A stretch of 64,000 bases of DNA from an uncultured Eubacteriales bacterium (GTDB lineage Bacteria > Bacillota > Clostridia > Christensenellales > Borkfalkiaceae). The position numbers were made by a program, and so were the translations under genes. The notes beneath the pieces are model-generated. The model was not told the DNA's origin and made no database searches. It was given only the letters and a program-made list of their open reading frames with translations. The first letter of the stretch is position 1. Every line of letters starts with the position of its first letter. Below are positions 8,816 to 17,469 of the stretch, one piece after another. The stretch covers positions 36,610-100,609 of the forward strand of contig CAJLKN010000005.1 of assembly GCA_905207235.1 (NCBI GenBank). The letters run 5' to 3'.

Positions 8816-9667
8816 ATGAATTGCTCGCTCTGTCCCGTAAGCTGCGGCGCAGACAGAAAAACTTCTGTCGGATACTGCGGCGTAAGCGGTTTGAAAATAG
8901 CAAAATATTATCTTCACCCCTTCGAGGAGCCGCCAATTTCCTTTTCAAAGGGCAGCGGTTGCGTTTTCTTCTGCGGTTGCTCTTTAAAGTGCGCGTTCTG
9001 TCAGAATTACGACCTCTCGCGCGTGCGCCGCGGCAAGGATATTTCGGTGGAGGAGCTTGCGGATATTTTCCGTCAGCTGGAGGAGCAGGGTGCGGACAAC
9101 ATAAATCTTGTCAACCCCACGCACTACGTCGAACAGATTGCGCGCGCGTTTGAAATTTACCGCCCGTCAATTCCCGTAGTCTATAACACCCACGGCTACG
9201 AAAAAATGTCAACTTTGGAGATTGCGGATACTTTCACGGATATTTATCTGCCCGATCTGAAATTTATCGACCCCGCGCTCTCGCAAAGATATACGGGCAA
9301 AAAAAATTACGCGGAATACGCCCTTCCCGCCATACAATTCATGGCGAAAAAGCCTTTGAACATGCGCGAGGACGGCAAAATGCTGTCGGGCTGCATTATA
9401 AGGCATTTAATTCTGCCCCTCGCCTCATACGACAGCATCGAGGTGGTCAAGTTTATTTCCTCGCTCGGAAAAGATGTGTATTTCAGCCTCATGAGCCAGT
9501 ACACGCCCTACGGCGAGATTGAAAAATTCCCCGAACTTCAAAGAAAAATTACTCAAAGAGAATACAAAAAAGTGCTCGCGGCAGTCAAAGAATACGGGCT
9601 TGAAAAGGTCTTTTTGCAGGACGCCGCCAGCGCGGACGAGAAGTTTATACCCGACTGGGATTTCTGA
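8816..9667 (+). CDS. PflA/PflX-like radical SAM protein
   Basis: A 283-residue radical SAM enzyme of the PflA-like/PflX group (COG1313 type); the substrate is unknown. It opens with Cys-rich MNCSLCPVSCGADR, then the radical SAM cluster motif CSLKCAFCQNYDLS (CxxxCxxC, around residue 60), and later NLVNPTHY and YLPDLKF segments typical of the group. I start it at ATG 8816 rather than the in-frame ATG at 8753: the latter lies inside the divergent promoter region, and the family normally begins just before the first Cys pair. No ribosome site precedes 8816, consistent with a leaderless transcript. Its stop overlaps the next start (TGATG). Confidence 0.85.
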   Translation: MNCSLCPVSCGADRKTSVGYCGVSGLKIAKYYLHPFEEPPISFSKGSGCVFFCGCSLKCAFCQNYDLSRVRRGKDISVEELADIFRQLEEQGADNINLVNPTHYVEQIARAFEIYRPSIPVVYNTHGYEKMSTLEIADTFTDIYLPDLKFIDPALSQRYTGKKNYAEYALPAIQFMAKKPLNMREDGKMLSGCIIRHLILPLASYDSIEVVKFISSLGKDVYFSLMSQYTPYGEIEKFPELQRKITQREYKKVLAAVKEYGLEKVFLQDAASADEKFIPDWDF

Positions 9668-11547
9668 TGATAGTAAATTTCAACGACGTAGCCTTTTCTT
9701 ACGGCGACAATTTAATATTCGAAGGCGTAAATTTCAGTGTCAACGAGGGCGAAAAGATTGCCTTGATCGGCGCCAACGGCGAGGGCAAGACTACGCTCAT
9801 AAAACTTATGACGGGCAGCTTATCGCCCGAAAAAGGCGAAGTTATCACAAAGAACGGGGCGGCGATAGGCTGGTTGGAGCAGAACGGCGGGCTTGAAAGC
9901 CTTTCAACCGTTTACGAAGAGATGATGAGCGTATTTTCCCGGGAGCTCGCCGCCGTCGAAAAACTTTCTGCCCTTTCGGACGACATTTCGCGCTGTCAGC
10001 CTAACAGCCGCGAATACGGCGTGCTTTCGGCAAAGCTCGAAAGCCTGCAAAAGTTCGTCGCCGCGCACGACGCCTATAACGTCGATGTAAAGGTCAAGCG
10101 CGTTCTCAACGGCATGGGCTTTGCCGCTTTTTACGACAGAGTTATTTCCACGATGTCGGGCGGAGAAAAGACGAGGCTTAAACTCGCGAAACTCCTCCTC
10201 GAGCAGCCCGACCTTCTGATTTTGGACGAGCCGACAAACCACCTCGACGTCGAAACCATGTACTGGCTGGAAGATTACCTTTCAGAATTCAAGGGCGCGG
10301 TTTTCGTCGTGTCGCACGACAGATATTTTCTCGACAGAATAGCTTCGCGCACTCTGGAGCTCGAAAACAAAAGCCTTTCGTCCTATCCCGGCAATTACAG
10401 CAAGTATAAAATTTTAAAGGCGGAACGCAACGCCCTTGCGCTCAAAGAATACGAAAAGCAGCGCGAAGAGATTGCAAAACTCAAAGAATATATCGATAAA
10501 AACATTGTGCGCGCCACGACGGCGAAGTCGGCGCAGAGCAGGGTCAAACAGCTCGAAAAAATGGAGCTTTTGTCCCCGCCCTACATTCCGCCCGCGCCGC
10601 CGAGGTTTACATTTTCCTACACCCGCCCGCCCTACGAAAGGGTGCTGACGGTTAAAAATTTAAAGCTGGAAGCGGGCGGCAAAACGCTCGTTGCGGACGC
10701 ATCGTTCGAAGTTCTACGCGGACAGAAGATTGCCGTGGTGGGCAAAAACGGCGCGGGCAAGTCCACGCTCTTGAAAAGGCTCGTTTCGGGCGAGGAAAAA
10801 GAGGTGGAAGAGGGCAGGTATGTACGCTTTGCGGTCTATGACCAGGAAAACCTCAACCTCGACCCGAACAATACCGTGCTAGCCGAGCTGTGGGACAGGC
10901 ACGTTGCTTACAATCAGACGGAAGTGCGCGCCTCGCTCGCGAGGTGCGGGCTCGTGCCCGAGGATATGGACAAAAAGGTCAAGTCCCTTTCGGGCGGCGA
11001 GAGGGCAAAACTCGCGCTGTGCGTGTTTGAAAACGAGCAGGGCAACGTGCTCGTCATGGACGAGCCGACAAACCACCTCGACCTTCCCGCGCGCGAAAGT
11101 CTGGAAAACGCGCTTAAAAATTTTGACGGCACGGTAATTTTCGTCTCGCACGACAGATATTTCATTTCGGCTATCGCGCAGAGGGTGTTTGAAATTTCCG
11201 ACGGAAGAATAAACATATTCGAGGGCGATTACGAAAGTTTTATGCAGAGCCGCGCCGAGCGTCAGCCCGAGCCCGAACAGCCCAAAAAGGTTGCGGAAGG
11301 CGAAAGACAGGCGAGCTACCGCTCTAAAAAGGAGCGCGCGGAGGAGGTCGCAAGAAAGCAGAACATAAAGCGGCTGGAAAGCGCCATAAGTCAGGCGGAG
11401 AGCGAGGAAGAGCAGTTGAATGCCCGCCTTGCCCTGCCAGAAATTTCTTCCGACTATAAAAAGGCGGCGGAAGTGCTCGAAAAGATTGCTCAGATAAGAC
11501 AGAAAATAGACGGGCTGTACGAAGAGTACGCCCTTCTCATAGGTTGA
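9667..11547 (+). CDS. ABC-F family ATPase
   Basis: A 626-residue soluble protein with two ABC ATPase domains in one chain and no membrane segments, the ABC-F plan. Walker A motifs: IGANGEGKTTL (about 35-45) and VGKNGAGKSTL; signature motifs: MSGGEKTRLKLA and LSGGERAKLALC; both Walker B regions read DEPTNHLDL/V. An inter-domain linker rich in Lys/Glu and a C-terminal coiled coil (about 555-620) complete the YdiF/Uup-like plan. ABC-F proteins act on ribosomes, in translation factor or antibiotic-protection roles; the subgroup cannot be fixed here. It is one-base coupled to the radical SAM gene. Confidence 0.92.
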   Translation: MIVNFNDVAFSYGDNLIFEGVNFSVNEGEKIALIGANGEGKTTLIKLMTGSLSPEKGEVITKNGAAIGWLEQNGGLESLSTVYEEMMSVFSRELAAVEKLSALSDDISRCQPNSREYGVLSAKLESLQKFVAAHDAYNVDVKVKRVLNGMGFAAFYDRVISTMSGGEKTRLKLAKLLLEQPDLLILDEPTNHLDVETMYWLEDYLSEFKGAVFVVSHDRYFLDRIASRTLELENKSLSSYPGNYSKYKILKAERNALALKEYEKQREEIAKLKEYIDKNIVRATTAKSAQSRVKQLEKMELLSPPYIPPAPPRFTFSYTRPPYERVLTVKNLKLEAGGKTLVADASFEVLRGQKIAVVGKNGAGKSTLLKRLVSGEEKEVEEGRYVRFAVYDQENLNLDPNNTVLAELWDRHVAYNQTEVRASLARCGLVPEDMDKKVKSLSGGERAKLALCVFENEQGNVLVMDEPTNHLDLPARESLENALKNFDGTVIFVSHDRYFISAIAQRVFEISDGRINIFEGDYESFMQSRAERQPEPEQPKKVAEGERQASYRSKKERAEEVARKQNIKRLESAISQAESEEEQLNARLALPEISSDYKKAAEVLEKIAQIRQKIDGLYEEYALLIG

Positions 11548-11550
11548 TTT

Positions 11551-12606
11551 ATGAAAGACGATAAACTTATAAAAGGTCAGACGGCTGCCGCCGACGCGAC
11601 CGAAGCGGAGGTGCAGGAAGTGCGCGAAGTGCGCCACACCATTTCCAGCGAGGAGACTTTCACCCTCGCCAAGGATATCTACGACCTGCGCTGCCTCATA
11701 AAGAAAATTTATGCCAACCGCGCCCACATCGCGCGCAGGCTCAACTTCGTTTCGCTCATATTTTCGCTCATTTTCACGGCGATATATGTGGCGCTCGTTC
11801 TATACGTTGGCATATCTTCCTCCCTGTCGCAGGGTTGGCAGGTTGCCGTTTACGGCATACTCGCCGCATACGGCGTACTCATCGTTTCCCTCGGCATATG
11901 TGCCGTCGTAACGCGTCGCAGCTCGACGACAAAGACCGTAAGCCGCAACAATAAAGCGCTAAAAATAATACGTTACCTCGTGCGCATAGCTTCGCTCATT
12001 ATGAGTATATTCGCCGTCGTCGTCGCATTTTCCGAAGGCGCGGCGGACAGCATGAACCTTGCCGTCAAGACGGTGGCGCTCATAATTTCCATTATATCTA
12101 TAATAGTCGCGCTCGTGCCCCTTATTTGCGGCGGACTGGGCGGAATGGCTCGCTGGCTCATCTCTCCTGCCAAGGTAAATATAAAATTTTCGGCGGTGGT
12201 GCTCGAATGGTATCAGTACGCTTCGTCCTCGAGCCCCGCTTTCGCTTCGACGCAGAAGGTGGAAAAGTCCAAGCTCGATGACATAGGCAGATGCATAGAC
12301 GACTACATAAATCCCGTTCTCGGCAAGCGCAAAGTCGGCTCGATAGGCGTAAATCATATTTTTGCCGCCATAGACACGGCGCCCCAGTCGGATAAGCCCA
12401 CGGTGGAGGGCATTTTAAAGAACGTATTCGACTATGCGGTAGAGTGTAAATACGTCGCCGAAAATCCTTGCAGGGATATGCGCCTTGAAGGAAGCATAGA
12501 GGTATATACCAAGCCCAAAAAAGAACCTTTCAAGGTGCGCATAGGCAAAAAGATAGGCGCGTCCATAGTAAAACAGTTCCTCGGCGAAAAGGACGACAAA
12601 GATTAA
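11551..12606 (+). CDS. Hypothetical membrane protein, four TM segments
   Basis: A 351-residue protein of no recognised family. An acidic N-terminus (about 1-50) precedes four hydrophobic segments at about residues 65-90, 95-120, 133-155 and 172-200, in two pairs. The C-terminal 140 residues are soluble and basic at the end (KPKKEPFKVRIGKKIG) and may form a helical domain. It starts three bases after the ABC-F stop and probably belongs to the same transcript. A strong double hairpin follows. Function unknown. Confidence 0.75.
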   Translation: MKDDKLIKGQTAAADATEAEVQEVREVRHTISSEETFTLAKDIYDLRCLIKKIYANRAHIARRLNFVSLIFSLIFTAIYVALVLYVGISSSLSQGWQVAVYGILAAYGVLIVSLGICAVVTRRSSTTKTVSRNNKALKIIRYLVRIASLIMSIFAVVVAFSEGAADSMNLAVKTVALIISIISIIVALVPLICGGLGGMARWLISPAKVNIKFSAVVLEWYQYASSSSPAFASTQKVEKSKLDDIGRCIDDYINPVLGKRKVGSIGVNHIFAAIDTAPQSDKPTVEGILKNVFDYAVECKYVAENPCRDMRLEGSIEVYTKPKKEPFKVRIGKKIGASIVKQFLGEKDDKD

Positions 12607-12694
12607 TGCTCAAAAAAATCCGGTAATTTAAATATTTAAGTGCGGCGGCGAAATGTTTCGCCGCCGCACTTAAAATAATCTGCCCGATAAATAC

Positions 12695-12733
12695 GCCCGC
12701 CCGCAGACAAAAATGTCTGCGGGCGGGCTTTTT
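12695..12733 (+). terminator. Terminator of the radical SAM/ABC-F/membrane protein unit
   Basis: A 15-bp GC-rich stem (12695-12709 with 12714-12728) followed by TTTTT. Confidence 0.85.
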
Positions 12734-12824
12734 GCACAGCTGAAAAATAAAGCACAAAAATCAACATATCTTTAAATGTCGGAATTTGCCGCCCGTTATT
12801 TTTTTAGTTTTTTTGAAAAAGTAC

Positions 12825-12870
12825 TTGACAAAAAACAAAAATACATATTATCATATGAATAATAATTCAT
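12825..12870 (+). promoter_or_regulatory. Promoter and ArsR/SmtB-type operator
   Basis: TTGACA (12825-12830) and a -10 region around 12849-12854 (TATCAT, spacing 18). Immediately downstream is the perfect inverted repeat ATGAAT-AATA-ATTCAT (12855-12870). This matches the imperfect 12-2-12 dyads bound by ArsR/SmtB metal sensors at their own promoters. Metal binding to the repressor should release it. Confidence 0.75.
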
Positions 12871-12930
12871 GTTTAATTGAGCGCAGACGCGGCGATTTTG
12901 CGGCGGGTGCGCGCAAAGGAGTTTGTTATT

Positions 12931-13281
12931 ATGGATACATCCGAAGAGAGGAGAGAGCACGAAGAGCGCGTCAAGGGCGCGCTGTCGGCTATGCCGAGCG
13001 ACGGGCAGATTGCTGATATGGCGGCGAGGTTCAAAGCCATTTCGGAGCCGTCGAGGCTTAAAATACTTCTGGCACTTTCCTGCGGCGAGCTGTGCGTCGA
13101 GCACATAACCCAGGCTGTGGGCGGCAATCAGAGCGCCGTTTCGCACCAGTTAAAGACGCTCAAAGACAACAGGATAGTAAAGGCGAGAAGAAACGGAAAG
13201 CAGATAATTTATTCTGTTTCCGACGAACATATAATGACTATGATTTCGGTGGCAAAGGAGCACCTCGACTGCAATGAATAA
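12931..13281 (+). CDS. ArsR/SmtB-family metal-responsive repressor
   Basis: A 116-residue winged-helix regulator. It contains the DNA-recognition region AVGGNQSAVSHQLKTLKDN, preceded by the ELCVEHI segment where ArsR/CadC members carry a metal-binding ELCV motif. The C-terminus has HIMTMISVAKEHLDC, with His/Cys positions resembling the alpha-5 metal site of SmtB/CzrA. The start at ATG 12931 is chosen because AAAGGAG lies nine bases upstream. It overlaps the downstream P-type ATPase gene by eight bases, so it most likely represses its own operon and senses Zn, Cd or Pb. Confidence 0.9.
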   Translation: MDTSEERREHEERVKGALSAMPSDGQIADMAARFKAISEPSRLKILLALSCGELCVEHITQAVGGNQSAVSHQLKTLKDNRIVKARRNGKQIIYSVSDEHIMTMISVAKEHLDCNE

Positions 13282-15589
13282 GGTTATAAAAATAAGCGGT
13301 CTGGACTGCGCTGCGTGCGCGGGCGAGCTCGAAGAAGAGATTGCAAAAATTGATGGCGTAAAGTCGGTTACGGTAGATTTTGTCGGGCAGAAAGTCGTGC
13401 TCGACTGCGACGAGAGCGCCATTCCCGCCGTGGAAGATCGCTGCAACCATTTCGAGGACGTAAAAGTTGTGTGCGACTGCGAAAAGGGCGCCTGCGCCGT
13501 CGGCGGCAAGCGCATAAAGGTTAAAAATCTGTGCTGCGCAAACTGCGGCAGGGAACTCGAGGAGGAGCTGAACGCCATAGAGGGCGTCGATGCCACCGTC
13601 GATTTCATGAACATGACTGTAATCGTCAGGGCAGAAAGCGGCGAAGCGTACGACAAGGCGGTCTATGCCATAACCCACTTCGAGGACGTCGAGATAGACG
13701 AAGGAAAAGAGAGCAAAAAGGGCATAATCAAGGAACATTTCAAAGATATAATTTTAGTCGCACTTTCGGTGGTGTTTTTCATACCCGCGCTCGTAGTTGA
13801 CCTCGCGCTTTCGGGCGACGTGGCTACATATGTGTGCTATGCGCTCTATGCGCTTGCGTTCATACCCGTCGGCTTCCCCGTGCTTCGCGGCACCGTCCGC
13901 AACCTTATGAGCGGAAAAATATTCGACGAAAACTTCCTCATGACGATAGCTGCGATAGGCGCAGTAATTTTGGGCGTATTCACGGGCGACGGACTTATGG
14001 AGGGCGTTGCGGTAATGCTGCTCTATCAGATAGGCGAGCTGTTGCAATCTATGGCGGTCGGGTCTTCCCGCCGCTCGATTACGAGGCTTATGGACCTTAA
14101 AAGCGACACCGCGACTGTAATAAGGGACGGCAAAACGCTCGTGGTTGCACCCGAAGAACTCGTCGAGGGCGACACTATAATGATAAAGGCGGGCGAAAAA
14201 GTGCCCGTCGACTGCGTCGTAGTCGAGGGCTCGAGCGCGCTCGATATGAAGTCTTTGAACGGCGAAGCTGTTCCCAAAGAAGTTTCCGAAGGCGACGAAA
14301 TTCTTTCGGGAGCCATAAATATTTCAAAGGTAATAAAGGCGAGAGTGGTGCGCACTTACAGCAATTCGGCTGTGGCGAAAATTCTCGAACTCGTCGAAAA
14401 TTCGACGGCTAAAAAGGCAAAGCCCGAAAAGTTCATCACGAAATTCGCGCGGTACTATACGCCTGTCGTCGTGATTGCGGCAATTTTTGTCGCTTCACTC
14501 GTTCCTACGATAATATGTGCTTTCAATGGCGCGTATGTTTGGGAAACTTACCGCGAATGGCTGTATCGTTCGCTGTCCTTCCTCGTCATTTCCTGCCCCT
14601 GCGCTTTGGTTATATCCGTGCCCCTTTCGTACTTCGGCGGAATAGGCAGAATGGCTCGCTTCGGCATACTCGCAAAGGGCTCTACCTGCCTCGATGAACT
14701 TGCCTCGGCAAGCGTTGCGGCATTCGATAAAACAGGCACTCTGACCGAGGGCGTATTCACGGTAAAGAGCTCGTCCTCGCCCGAAGCGCTTTCGCTCGCC
14801 GCGGCGGCTGAAAAATATTCTTCCCACCCCATAGCGGCGGCGTTTGCCGACATTCAAAGCGACGTAGTCATAACCGGCGCCGAAGAGGTTGCGGGCAGGG
14901 GAGTAAAGTGCCTCGCCGACGGCAAGCAACTTCTTTGCGGCAACAGAGCCATGCTCGAAGAAAACGGCGTAGCTTTTACGCCGATAGACAGCATTTCGAC
15001 TACCATTTATGTGGCGCTCGACAATAAATTTGTCGGCGTGATAGAGGTTGACGATAAGATAAAGGAGGGCGCGAAGGAGGCTGTTGCCGAGCTCAAAGCT
15101 CTCGGCGTGAGCGACGTTGCAATGCTTACGGGCGACGGCGAGCGCCGTGCCCGCGCCGTAGCCGAAGAACTTGGGCTTGACGAATGCAGGGCGGGACTTC
15201 TGCCCGACGAAAAACTTGCGGCGGCAGAGGAGCTGAAAGAGCGCGGCAAGCTCATTTATGTGGGCGACGGAATAAACGACGCGCCCGTAATGACCGTGTC
15301 GGACTGCGCGGTATCCATGGGCAAAGTGGGTTCGGACGCGGCGATAGAGGCGAGCGACCTCGTGCTCGTTTCCGACAATCTCGCTCTTCTCCCTAAGGCA
15401 AAGAGAATTGCAAAGGGCACCCGCTCGATAGTTTTCCAGAATATTGTCGGTTCGCTGGCTTTAAAACTTGCCATAATGGTGCTCGGCGTGGCGCTTCCTT
15501 CTTTCCCGCTCATTATCGCGATATTCGGCGACGTCGGCGTAATGCTTGTTGCCATTCTCAACGCTATGAGGACGGGACTTATAAAATAA
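13274..15589 (+). CDS. P1B-type heavy-metal exporting ATPase (Zn/Cd/Pb-like)
   Basis: A 771-residue membrane pump. Two N-terminal HMA metal-binding domains are visible: the first with C12-AA-C15, the second with C88-AN-C91 preceded by another Cys. About six to eight membrane helices follow, with the ion-selective CPC motif (SCPCALVIS), phosphorylation site DKTGTLTEG, the SSHPIA histidine and GDGINDAPV. The CPC motif and the SmtB-like partner favour divalent Zn/Cd/Pb export over copper. It is coupled to the repressor gene by an overlap. The acidic and Cys-rich link between the HMA domains (CDCEKGAC) may add a metal site. Confidence 0.93.
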   Translation: MNKVIKISGLDCAACAGELEEEIAKIDGVKSVTVDFVGQKVVLDCDESAIPAVEDRCNHFEDVKVVCDCEKGACAVGGKRIKVKNLCCANCGRELEEELNAIEGVDATVDFMNMTVIVRAESGEAYDKAVYAITHFEDVEIDEGKESKKGIIKEHFKDIILVALSVVFFIPALVVDLALSGDVATYVCYALYALAFIPVGFPVLRGTVRNLMSGKIFDENFLMTIAAIGAVILGVFTGDGLMEGVAVMLLYQIGELLQSMAVGSSRRSITRLMDLKSDTATVIRDGKTLVVAPEELVEGDTIMIKAGEKVPVDCVVVEGSSALDMKSLNGEAVPKEVSEGDEILSGAINISKVIKARVVRTYSNSAVAKILELVENSTAKKAKPEKFITKFARYYTPVVVIAAIFVASLVPTIICAFNGAYVWETYREWLYRSLSFLVISCPCALVISVPLSYFGGIGRMARFGILAKGSTCLDELASASVAAFDKTGTLTEGVFTVKSSSSPEALSLAAAAEKYSSHPIAAAFADIQSDVVITGAEEVAGRGVKCLADGKQLLCGNRAMLEENGVAFTPIDSISTTIYVALDNKFVGVIEVDDKIKEGAKEAVAELKALGVSDVAMLTGDGERRARAVAEELGLDECRAGLLPDEKLAAAEELKERGKLIYVGDGINDAPVMTVSDCAVSMGKVGSDAAIEASDLVLVSDNLALLPKAKRIAKGTRSIVFQNIVGSLALKLAIMVLGVALPSFPLIIAIFGDVGVMLVAILNAMRTGLIK

Positions 15590-15613
15590 TTTAGTTTAAA
15601 ATATCAAATTTGT

Positions 15614-15675
15614 GCGCGGCGGCGAAAAACGCCGCCGCGCCGCAGGCGGAAAAGGAAAATTTTCCGCCTTTTTTA
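15614..15675 (+). terminator. Double hairpin terminator after the metal ATPase
   Basis: First stem 15614-15624 with 15630-15640 (GCGCGGCGGCG type); second stem 15644-15653 with 15660-15669, followed by a T-run. Confidence 0.85.
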
Positions 15676-15708
15676 TTGCTAAAAATTTTAAATGCGCGCC
15701 GCAAGCGT

Positions 15709-15737
15709 TTGCATTTTTCGGGGGTGTATGATAATAT
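15709..15737 (+). promoter_or_regulatory. Promoter of the NCS2 permease gene
   Basis: TTGCAT (15709-15714) and TAATAT (15732-15737), spacing 17. No purine-riboswitch core is seen in the 70-base leader. Confidence 0.55.
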
Positions 15738-15810
15738 TGATGTATAAAATGTGAAAACCGAGTGAAAACCCGGCTTGCACGAAAGAAAAAATTAATATGG
15801 AGGTTTCTTT

Positions 15811-17307
15811 ATGTCTGAACAGACACAGCAGACAGAACAGGAAGAGGTCGTTTCCGAAGAACAGGCTCCCAAGGGCTTTCTTGGCAAAGTAGATAATTTC
15901 TTCGGCATAAAGAAGAGCGGCTCCAACTTCCGCACGGAAATCGTCGCAGGTCTCACGACCTTCATGGCGATGGTTTACATCCTTATGGTAAACGCAGGAA
16001 TGTTCCAGTTGGTTATCGGCGGCGACGATCCTTACGGTGCGGCTTATATCGCCACGGCGGTAGGCGCAATCGTAGGTACGCTCCTTATGGCATTCCTTGC
16101 AAAAATGCCCCTCGCACAGGCTTCGGGCATGGGCGTAAACGCATTCATAGTTTACACTCTCGTACTCGGCGGCACGGGTCTTTCCTATGCAAACTGCATG
16201 GTATTCACCCTCCTCGACGGCGTAATCTTCCTTATCCTCACCGCAACAGGTCTCAGACAGAAGATTTTTGAAGCCATCCCCGCAGGCGTTCGCCACGCTA
16301 TTCCCGTAGGTATAGGTCTCTTCATCGCATTCATCGGCATGCAGAATGCAAAGATTATCGTTGCCGATGATTCTACGCTCGTTGAATTCGTTTCGTTCAA
16401 TGTTTTGAGCGATGCAAACAGCTACGGCACGATGATTATACCTTTCGTTGCCATAATCGGCGTTATCGCAATAGCTATCATGAGCAAGAAGAACGTAAAG
16501 GGTGCAATCCTTTGGGGTATCCTCGGTTCTGCAGTTCTTTACTATGCGCTTGCAGGTCTCGGCTGTGCATGGAACGATGCAACATGCGTATCGCTCTTTG
16601 AAGGCATTTCCCTTTCCAATCCTTTTGACGCGTTTGCGGCATGGGGCAAAGATTCTGTGGGCGTCGTGTTCTATGAAGGTTTTGACTTTATGCCTTATAT
16701 AGAGGCAGAGGGCGTGGGCGCGTTTATTGTTCTTCTCATTACTACGGCTCTTTCGCTCTGCATGATAGATATGTTCGATACCATCGGCACTCTCTACGGC
16801 GCATGCTCCAAGGGCAACCTTCTCGATGAAAACGGAACCCCCATCAACATGAACAAGATGATGCTCTCCGACGCAATCGCAACCTGCACGGGCGCAATCG
16901 CAGGTACTTCAACGGTTACAACCTTCGTTGAAAGCTCCTCGGGCGTTGCAGCAGGCGGCAAGACGGGCTTCACTTCTCTCATTACGGGCATCTGCTTCAT
17001 AATAGCAATGTTCCTTTCGCCCATAGCTCAGCTCATTCCTCAGTGCGCTACGGCAACCGCGCTCATCTGGGTCGGTGTACTTATGATGACCTCCGTTACC
17101 AAGATCGACTGGTCGGATGCGGCAGAAGCTATCGTTGCATTCCTCACCTTCATCGTAATGGTGCTCGGCTACTCTATCTCTAAAGGTATCGGTATCGGCA
17201 TTATCACCTATATCATCGTCATGGTTTGCACGGGCAAGATCAAGGAAATTTCCATACCCACCTGGGTAATCGGCGTTGTATTCCTTGCAACCTTCCTTCT
17301 CACTTAA
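15811..17307 (+). CDS. NCS2-family purine permease (AzgA/PbuG-like)
   Basis: A 498-residue importer with about 13-14 hydrophobic segments. Typical AzgA-group features: an N-terminal region ending EIVAGLTTFMAMVYILMVN, the QASGMGVNAF loop, IPAGVRHAIPVGIGLFIAFIGMQNA, and MFDTIGTLYG followed by the acidic substrate loop ending TTFVESSSGVAAGGKTG. The family imports hypoxanthine/guanine or adenine by proton symport. The first 25 residues are an acidic Gln/Glu-rich cytoplasmic tail. Codon use differs from its neighbours, favouring GGT, GTT and ATC, as expected of a highly expressed gene. A strong ribosome site (GGAGG) precedes ATG. Confidence 0.92.
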   Translation: MSEQTQQTEQEEVVSEEQAPKGFLGKVDNFFGIKKSGSNFRTEIVAGLTTFMAMVYILMVNAGMFQLVIGGDDPYGAAYIATAVGAIVGTLLMAFLAKMPLAQASGMGVNAFIVYTLVLGGTGLSYANCMVFTLLDGVIFLILTATGLRQKIFEAIPAGVRHAIPVGIGLFIAFIGMQNAKIIVADDSTLVEFVSFNVLSDANSYGTMIIPFVAIIGVIAIAIMSKKNVKGAILWGILGSAVLYYALAGLGCAWNDATCVSLFEGISLSNPFDAFAAWGKDSVGVVFYEGFDFMPYIEAEGVGAFIVLLITTALSLCMIDMFDTIGTLYGACSKGNLLDENGTPINMNKMMLSDAIATCTGAIAGTSTVTTFVESSSGVAAGGKTGFTSLITGICFIIAMFLSPIAQLIPQCATATALIWVGVLMMTSVTKIDWSDAAEAIVAFLTFIVMVLGYSISKGIGIGIITYIIVMVCTGKIKEISIPTWVIGVVFLATFLLT

Positions 17308-17324
17308 TAATAAGCATTTGCTTT

Positions 17325-17400
17325 GCGGCGCGCACTTTAAGGTGCGCGCCGCTTTTTTTATTTTAAGGCGCGGGTTAAACCCGCGCCGCGCAGTTTTTTT
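17325..17400 (+). terminator. Tandem terminators after the purine permease gene
   Basis: Stem 17325-17335 with 17342-17352 followed by seven T; a second GGCGCGGG hairpin (17367-17386) is followed by another seven-T run ending at 17400. Confidence 0.85.
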
Positions 17401-17469
17401 ATGGTCGGGTGTTGAATTATTGCGCGGAATGGTTTATAATATTTACATAACCTCAAAGGAAGGAAAAAG

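Larger units (their letters stand above)
12607..12930 (+). other. Spacer with two hairpins and the arsR promoter/operator
   Basis: This 324-base gap holds a 19-bp hairpin (12635-12653 with 12656-12674), a terminator (12695-12733), the ArsR-regulated promoter/operator (12825-12870) and a short leader. I see no gene. An in-frame TTG at 12877 is not the arsR start, because a good ribosome site sits further downstream. Confidence 0.7.

Noticed and set aside
12877..12930. Earlier TTG start for arsR
   Set aside because: It would add 18 residues before the conserved N-terminus, overlap the leader and lack a ribosome site; ATG 12931 has AAAGGAG.
15738..15810. Purine riboswitch before the NCS2 permease gene
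   Set aside because: No conserved three-way-junction core or TATAT..ATGG pattern is present in the short leader.
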